Shown piece after piece: positions 5,232 to 9,428 of a stretch of 9,428 nucleotides of DNA. Within the stretch, counting starts at the first letter, position 1. The number at the start of each line of letters is the position of its first letter. Below the pieces are notes generated by a model. That model saw only the letters and a program-made list of their open reading frames with translations, ran no database searches and was not told where the DNA came from. Where the stretch lies: positions 1-9,428 of the forward strand of contig SFPF01000075.1 in NCBI GenBank assembly GCA_004552155.1, in the 5' to 3' direction. The translations under genes were made by a program, and so were the position numbers. This stretch comes from Bacteroidales bacterium. Lineage in GTDB: Bacteria > Bacteroidota > Bacteroidia > Bacteroidales > Bacteroidaceae.

Positions 5232-6499
5232 TTATGCTGTTTTATTCGCCTTTGTTAGGCTTCCCCTGCTGCGGGGTTTTGCGGCGGCCGCCTTTGGGTT
5301 TGCCGCCCTGCTTGTTTTGGGGTTTGCCTCTATGGCGGTCGCCCTGTCCGCGCCCTCTTCCGCCTCTTCCTTTCCGTCCGTCGGCATTGCGCGGCGCCCC
5401 GAAAGCGCGTAGCGGTCGCGTTCGCCCACCAGCGTAAAGGCCTTACCGGCGCGGCCGGCGCGGGCGGTGCGTCCGATGCGGTGGATATAGTCTTCGGCAT
5501 CGTGCGGCGCGTCATAGTTGATGACCATCGTGATGTCGTCGATGTCGATGCCTCGCGCCACGATGTCGGTCGCCACAAGCACCTTGACGTGGCGGGCGCG
5601 GAAGCGCTGCATCACTTCGTCGCGGTCTTTCTGGTCGAGGTCGGAGTGCATCGCCGCCACTCCGTCGTAAGTCTTGGCAAGCACCGCCGCCAGTTCCTTC
5701 ACCTTCAATTTTGAAGAGGCGAACACGATGACGCGCTCGGGCGGGTTCTCATCGAAGATGTGGCGGATGACGCGCGTCTTGTCGGTGTCGCGGCACACAT
5801 AGACGCTGTGGTCAATCTTCTCTGCCGGCTTCGACACGGCGATGTTAATCTGCTGCGGGTCGCGCATGATCGACGTGGCCAGCTGCTCGATGCGCGGCGG
5901 CATGGTGGCGGAGAAGAGAATGGTTTGGCGCTCCTTCGGCATGGCCGCCGCAATGGTAAGGATATCTTCCGAGAAACCCATATCGAGCATTCGGTCAGCC
6001 TCGTCGAGGATGAGGTGCGTGGTGCGGCTAAGGTCGAGCGTGCCGAGGCTGAGATGCGTGATGAGGCGGCCGGGCGTGGCGAGTCGGCGCCGGCTGAGAG
6101 GCTGCGGCGTTCCTGTTCGTAGCGCGTGCCGTCGTTGCCGCCGTAAACGGCCACTCCGTTGATGTCGAGATAATAAGAAAAGCCTTGCAGGGCTTGGTCG
6201 ATTTGCCGCGCCAGTTCGCGCGTGGGTGCCATGATGAGGCAGTTCACGGCATCGGCGGGGTGGCTTTCGCGGCGCAGCAGCGTGAGCATCGGCAGGAGAT
6301 AGGCAGCAGTCTTGCCAGTGCCGGTCTGCGCGATGCCAATCACGTCGCGCCCTTCCAAGAGGGGCGGAATGCATTTTGCCTGAACGGGCGTGCATTTCTC
6401 GAAACGCATGTCATAGAGCGCGTCGAGCACTTCGTCGCTCAGGTCGAGGTCTTCAAAATAGACGGTTTCTTCTTGTGTCGTATCTTTTTCTGTTTCCAT
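5232..6499 (-). pseudogene. DEAD-box ATP-dependent RNA helicase, interrupted by two frame disruptions
   Basis: RNA-unwinding ATPase of the RhlE/CsdA type, used in ribosome assembly or RNA turnover. It begins at ATG 6499, nine bases after the permease gene. The first frame holds the Q motif (F15...TPVQ37-40), motif I AQTGTGKT (57-64), Ia PTRELA (92-97) and GG, and ends in sense at D139 (6083). The next residues of the family, roughly IVV before ATPGR, are missing. From 6082 a second frame continues with ATPGR, motif II DEAD, III SAT, the helicase C domain, ARGIDIDD and HRIGRTARAG. After ERDRYAL (about 5403) sense shifts again: a third frame gives a basic tail (GRKGRGGRGRG then Gln/Lys/Gly-rich) ending at TAA 5244-5242, whereas the second frame runs to 5232 with an uncharacteristic tail. 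All core motifs survive, so decay is recent or the sequence is in error. Confidence 0.88.
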
Positions 6500-6508
6500 A
6501 AGTCTTTC

Positions 6509-7678
6509 TTATTGCGGCGTGCGTCGGTAGAGCACAAACGCGATGATGGCGAATAATATATTGGGTATCCACACCGCTATCATTGCCGGCAGTCCGGCGT
6601 TGAGGGCGAAGGTGGACGAGATGGTTTGGAAGAGGATGTAGGAGAAACTCAGCGCGATGCCGATGCCGATGCTCGTACCCATACCGCCCTTGCGCTTCTC
6701 GCAGGAGAGGCTCACGCCGATGAGGGTGAGGATAAAGGCGGCGAAGGGCATGGCGAAGCGTTTGTGGTATTCCACCTCAAAGGTGCTGATGCCCGCCGCG
6801 CCGCGCAGCCGCTGGCGGTCGATAAACTCGCTTAGCTGCGGCACGGTCATCGTTTCCTGCTGCCCGCGCACGTAGAAGAAGTCCTTCGGCTCCATTATAA
6901 TTATTGTGTCGAGCCGCTCGTCGCTGGTGATTTCCTCGCGCATGCCTTTCAGCGTGCGTATGGTGTAATAGCGCAGCGTCCAACTGAAACGGCGGGCCGA
7001 GAGCGTGTCGTACTGGATATTCTGCGCTGTGAGGTGCGACACGAGTTTTTTGTTTACAAACTTGTCCAGCGAAAAGCCGTAGCCGCTCTTGTTGGTGTTG
7101 TCGAAGTGGGTGATATATGCCACCACGCCCGTGTCTACCTGCATCTGCACGTTGTCGACGGCGGTGATGTCGGTCTTCTTCTTGATGTAGGTGTTCTCAA
7201 AGTTCACGCGCTCCACGTTGCCGCGCGGAATGACATACGCCCCGAGCATAAAGGTACAGAGGGCGATGAGCGCGGCGGAATAGAAATAAGGGCGGAGTAG
7301 GCGCTTGAAACTCATGCCCGTTGACTTCATGGCGATGATTTCGGAGTTGTCGGCCAGCTTTGAGGTGAAGAAGATTACGGCGATGAAAACGAAGAGCGGG
7401 CTGAAGAGGTTTACGAAATACGGCACAAAGTTCAGGTAGTAGTCAAACACTACCTGCTGCCACGTGGCGTTGCTCGAGGCAAACTTATCAATCTTCTCGT
7501 TGTAGTCGAAAATGATGGCGATGACTACGATGATGGCGATGAGGAAGATATACGTGCTCAGGAACTTGCTGATGATGTAGCGGTCAATGCGCCTGATGCG
7601 ATAGTGATCTATCACAGCCGCCACAGCCCGCCATATCTTTCGGGGCATTTTCTTAATTGCATTCAGGGATTGGGGCAT
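6509..7678 (-). CDS. LptF/LptG-family permease (YjgP/YjgQ), lipopolysaccharide export
   Basis: Inner-membrane subunit of the ABC exporter that extracts lipopolysaccharide and passes it to the periplasmic bridge. The 389 residues have the family layout: three N-terminal membrane segments (about 40-58, 85-108 and 130-150, the second followed by FFTSKLADNSEIIAMKSTGMS), a periplasmic beta-rich domain of about 130 residues, and three C-terminal segments (AFILTLIGVSLS, GIALSFSYILFQTI and MIAVWIPNILFAIIAFVLY), ending in RRTPQ. Bacteroidota usually carry single diverged members, so F or G cannot be assigned. About 30 basic N-terminal residues precede the usual RIDRYIISKFL start; a later start at M11 is possible. 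The helicase gene starts nine bases downstream, indicating one transcript. Upstream lies the repeat-like spacer that separates it from tgt. ABC partner LptB is not in the window. Confidence 0.93.
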   Translation of the reverse strand: MPQSLNAIKKMPRKIWRAVAAVIDHYRIRRIDRYIISKFLSTYIFLIAIIVVIAIIFDYNEKIDKFASSNATWQQVVFDYYLNFVPYFVNLFSPLFVFIAVIFFTSKLADNSEIIAMKSTGMSFKRLLRPYFYSAALIALCTFMLGAYVIPRGNVERVNFENTYIKKKTDITAVDNVQMQVDTGVVAYITHFDNTNKSGYGFSLDKFVNKKLVSHLTAQNIQYDTLSARRFSWTLRYYTIRTLKGMREEITSDERLDTIIIMEPKDFFYVRGQQETMTVPQLSEFIDRQRLRGAAGISTFEVEYHKRFAMPFAAFILTLIGVSLSCEKRKGGMGTSIGIGIALSFSYILFQTISSTFALNAGLPAMIAVWIPNILFAIIAFVLYRRTPQ

Positions 7679-7689
7679 CGTCTATTTTT

Positions 7690-7868
7690 TTTACCTGTTA
7701 GCTGAATTAGAAAGAAAAGAGACTGTACACCTGTGGCTATGTATTAAGTACGTGTCCTTTGGCGTAGTGCCTGCCAGGCACATCGTCATCGGTGCATCTA
7801 TCCGAGGACTTCGTCCCCGGTTACCGTCGCTTCGCTCCGTAGTGCCTTCCAGGCACTTAACACTTAAC
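7690..7868. repeat. Structured intergenic repeat-like element between the 62-residue gene and the permease gene
   Basis: This ~180-base stretch holds two 19-base direct copies, CGTAGTGCCTGCCAGGCAC at 7763-7781 and CGTAGTGCCTTCCAGGCAC at 7838-7856 (18 of 19 identical). Each contains an inverted repeat GTGCCT...AGGCAC. Between them, CCGAGGAC-TTC-GTCCCCGG (7802-7820) forms another hairpin, which on the minus strand pairs fully with one G-U. CACTTAA is doubled at 7854-7867. The layout resembles mobile or REP-type intergenic repeats of Bacteroidales. Frames through it look like translated repeat and are not called as genes. Confidence 0.6.
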
Positions 7869-8057
7869 TCAACCAACATGTAATTCATTGAGAAATTCTT
7901 TTAAAGATGTGCCTTTAATTTTTCCTGCTTTTGCATCTTCCATTTGCTGCCAGACTTCTACAATATCCTTACAAAATTTTTGTTTTGATATCTCATCGTC
8001 AGCAATATAGCTTAGACACTGAAATACCTGTGCATTGATTGTAGAATTTGTATTCAT
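7869..8057 (-). CDS. Hypothetical 62-residue protein
   Basis: Small soluble protein, family not recognised. It begins MNTNSTINAQ, has a central region with FCKDIVEVWQQMEDAKAGKI and ends KGTSLKEFLNELHVG. The C-terminal part is predicted helical and acidic, and resembles the tail of small antitoxin-like proteins, but no toxin gene is adjacent, so that is only a suggestion. It starts 33 bases after the stop codon of tgt, and TGACTTTG (8078-8071), seven of eight bases of the -7 box, lies 13 bases upstream of the ATG. The composition is more A/T-rich than tgt and the permease gene on either side, and the repeat-like element begins right at its stop codon. Gene and repeat together look like an insertion between tgt and the permease gene. 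Confidence 0.6.
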   Translation of the reverse strand: MNTNSTINAQVFQCLSYIADDEISKQKFCKDIVEVWQQMEDAKAGKIKGTSLKEFLNELHVG

Positions 8058-8090
8058 CGCTAAAATATTACAAAGTCAGAAATAAGTCTA

Positions 8091-9221
8091 TTACAGCCTT
8101 CTGCCGAGGCGTTCCACCATGTCTTTTTTCCAGGCCGCGAAGTCGTCGGCGAGGATATGCTTGCGCGCTTCGCCCACGAGCCAGAGATAGAACGCGAGGT
8201 TGTGGATACTGGCTATTTGCATGGCGAGGAGTTCTTTGGCTTTGAAGAGATGGTGCAGATAGGCGCGGCTGTACTGCGTGTCCACGAAAGCGTGTCCGCA
8301 GGGGTCGACGGGCGAGAAGTCGTCCGCCCATTTGGCGTTGCGCATGTTAAGCACGCCCTCGGCGGTGAAGAGCATGGCGTTGCGGCCGTTGCGCGTGGGC
8401 ATCACGCAGTCGAACATATCCACGCCGCGCTCTATGGCTTCGAGGATATTTATCGGCGTGCCAACGCCCATGAGATAGCGCGGGCGGTCGGTGGGCAGAA
8501 TGTCATTCACCACCTCAATCATCTCGTACATCTTTTCCGCAGGCTCGCCCACGGCCAGTCCGCCGATGGCGTAACCCTCCGCGCCGAAGTCGCTCATGAA
8601 CTTGGCGCTCTCGCGGCGCAGCTCGGGATAGACGCAGCCTTGAACGATGGGGAAGAGTGCCTGACTGTAACCGTACTTCGGTTCTGTTTCATGGAAACGC
8701 TTCCAACAGCGTTTCATCCAGCCGTGTGTCAGGTCGAGGCTCTTGCGTGCGTAGGCAAAGTCTGCCGTCCCCGGCGGGCACTCGTCGAAAGCCATCATGA
8801 TGTCAGCGCCGATGGTGCGCTCGATGTCCATCACCTTCTCGGGCGTGAAGAAATGCTTGCTGCCGTCGATGTGGGAGCGGAACTCGCAGCCCTCTTCCGA
8901 GAGTTTGCGAATGCCCGTGAGGGAAAACACCTGGAAGCCTCCGCTGTCGGTGAGCATGGGGCGGTCGAAGCCGTTGAACTTATGCAGGCCGCCGGCCTTT
9001 TCTATAATGTCCAGCCCCGGGCGGAGGTAGAGGTGATAGGTGTTGCCGAGGATAATCTGCGCCTTGATGTCGCCAGTGAGTTCGCGCAGGTGCACGCCTT
9101 TCACGCTGCCGAGCGTCCCCACAGGCATGAATATCGGCGTTTCAATCTTGCCGTGGTCGGTTTCGATGATACCTGCTCGGGCGTTGCCGCTGGCGAGGGT
9201 ATGTTGGAGGGTAAAGTTCAT
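8091..9221 (-). CDS. tgt: tRNA-guanine transglycosylase (queuine tRNA-ribosyltransferase)
   Basis: Exchanges guanine at position 34 of tRNAs with GUN anticodons for preQ1, the key step of queuosine modification. The 376-residue protein is full length. D92 in TDSGGFQ is the general acid/base and D271 in FDCVMPTRNGR the nucleophile; D146, Q194 and G220-G221 (GGLAVGEP) match base-binding residues. The usual zinc-binding CxCxxC before YSRAYL is absent: positions aligned to the three cysteines are G309, A311 and D314, while the fourth ligand, H340 in SIHNL, remains. I recall the same substitution in other Bacteroidota, so the enzyme is probably active. The ATG overlaps the truncated M48 gene directly upstream, so no native promoter is visible. 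The sequence GGCAGGGG 11-18 bases before the ATG is M48 coding sequence that may by chance aid ribosome binding. Confidence 0.96.
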   Translation of the reverse strand: MNFTLQHTLASGNARAGIIETDHGKIETPIFMPVGTLGSVKGVHLRELTGDIKAQIILGNTYHLYLRPGLDIIEKAGGLHKFNGFDRPMLTDSGGFQVFSLTGIRKLSEEGCEFRSHIDGSKHFFTPEKVMDIERTIGADIMMAFDECPPGTADFAYARKSLDLTHGWMKRCWKRFHETEPKYGYSQALFPIVQGCVYPELRRESAKFMSDFGAEGYAIGGLAVGEPAEKMYEMIEVVNDILPTDRPRYLMGVGTPINILEAIERGVDMFDCVMPTRNGRNAMLFTAEGVLNMRNAKWADDFSPVDPCGHAFVDTQYSRAYLHHLFKAKELLAMQIASIHNLAFYLWLVGEARKHILADDFAAWKKDMVERLGRRL

Positions 9222-9428
9222 GGGCTATGACCCCTGCCAGTTCGTCGTCGTTGAGCAGGTTGAGCAGTCCTGTGGTCACCGTCACTGTGTAGGTTGCTTT
9301 GTTGATGCCGCTGGCAAAGGCGTTGAGTTGTGGGTCATCGATAACGTTGATTTTGGGCATGTCCATTCCGCAGGTCATGCACAGGTTTTCCACGATGTTA
9401 TACACCCTTGGGTTCTCCTTTCGGCTGA
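9214..9428 (-). pseudogene. M48-family metalloprotease, internal fragment cut at the zinc motif (runs off the window)
   Basis: The frame entering from the right edge reads ENPRVYNIVENLC, PKINVIDDPQLNAFASG, then TTGLLNLLNDDELAG and VIAHEL, which is the region leading into the catalytic helix of M48 (HtpX-like) membrane zinc proteases. In the family the text continues as HExxH with further coding sequence of 100 residues or more. Here only H and E of that motif are present, and after L the frame is out-of-frame tgt sequence (YPPTYP...). The start of tgt lies inside the same bases: CATGAACTT encodes His-Glu-Leu in M48 and contains ATG-AAC-TT of tgt. The second metal histidine and everything after are missing, so an active protease cannot be made from this copy. 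The N-terminal part is outside the window. Confidence 0.82.

Noticed and set aside
6075..6095. Programmed ribosomal frameshift in the helicase
   Set aside because: There is no slippery heptamer or downstream pseudoknot, and conserved residues are missing at the join, which points to a deletion.
7691..7888. 65-codon minus-strand frame through the repeat-like element
   Set aside because: It consists almost entirely of the repeat and its hairpins and overlaps the end of the better supported 62-residue gene.
8157..9230. Long plus-strand open frame (357 codons) opposite tgt
   Set aside because: It is the antisense shadow of a full-length, motif-complete Tgt; the translation is His/Val/Ala-rich with no recognisable domain.
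1..9428. CRISPR array, tRNA genes, integrase or insertion-sequence transposase
   Set aside because: No regularly spaced repeats, tRNA-like cloverleaf sequences or transposase/integrase frames were seen on either strand.

Overview
The window is most likely chromosomal DNA of a Bacteroidota bacterium, probably order Bacteroidales (Prevotella/Bacteroides-like); the genus cannot be fixed from sequence alone. Three promoters match the Bacteroidota form (TTG or TTTG, then TAnnTTTG), start codons lack Shine-Dalgarno sites, and OxyR, Tgt, LptF/G-type permease and rubrerythrin read as Bacteroidales-like proteins. Most genes lie on the minus strand; only the 5S rRNA end and oxyR are on the plus strand.

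Left part (1-2850): the 3' end of a 5S rRNA gene and its terminator close an rRNA operon. A minus-strand pair follows, nagA (GlcNAc-6-phosphate deacetylase) then rbr (rubrerythrin, peroxide reduction), ending at a two-way terminator. Upstream lies a divergent member of the QueD/6-pyruvoyl-tetrahydropterin synthase superfamily with a C-terminal zinc ribbon and substituted catalytic positions. It is divergent from oxyR, the peroxide-sensing LysR regulator, which keeps both redox cysteines. OxyR and rubrerythrin make this a plausible peroxide-defence neighbourhood, although no OxyR operator was proven.

Middle part (3771-5230): an intergenic region with a perfect 20-bp palindrome, then two tandem minus-strand genes encoding small unrecognised paralogs that share an N-terminal 'STLKRIxGYV' domain, probably DNA-binding, with unrelated C-termini.

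Right part (5232-9428): a minus-strand cluster reading tgt, a 62-residue hypothetical gene, a structured repeat-like spacer, an LptF/LptG permease gene and a DEAD-box RNA helicase gene. The helicase has two separate frame disruptions. The window ends inside an M48 metalloprotease gene whose reading frame is cut within its HExxH zinc motif exactly where tgt begins, with the ATG of tgt embedded in the HE codons. These three lesions are either real gene decay by small deletions or assembly errors; raw reads would decide.

No gene-free stretch exceeds 300 bases; the longest are 1-187, 1930-2100, 2668-2843, 3771-3942 and 7679-7868, and their contents are listed. I do not see a clear new multi-gene system. 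The best candidates for something undescribed are the PTPS/zinc-ribbon protein and the tandem paralogs.
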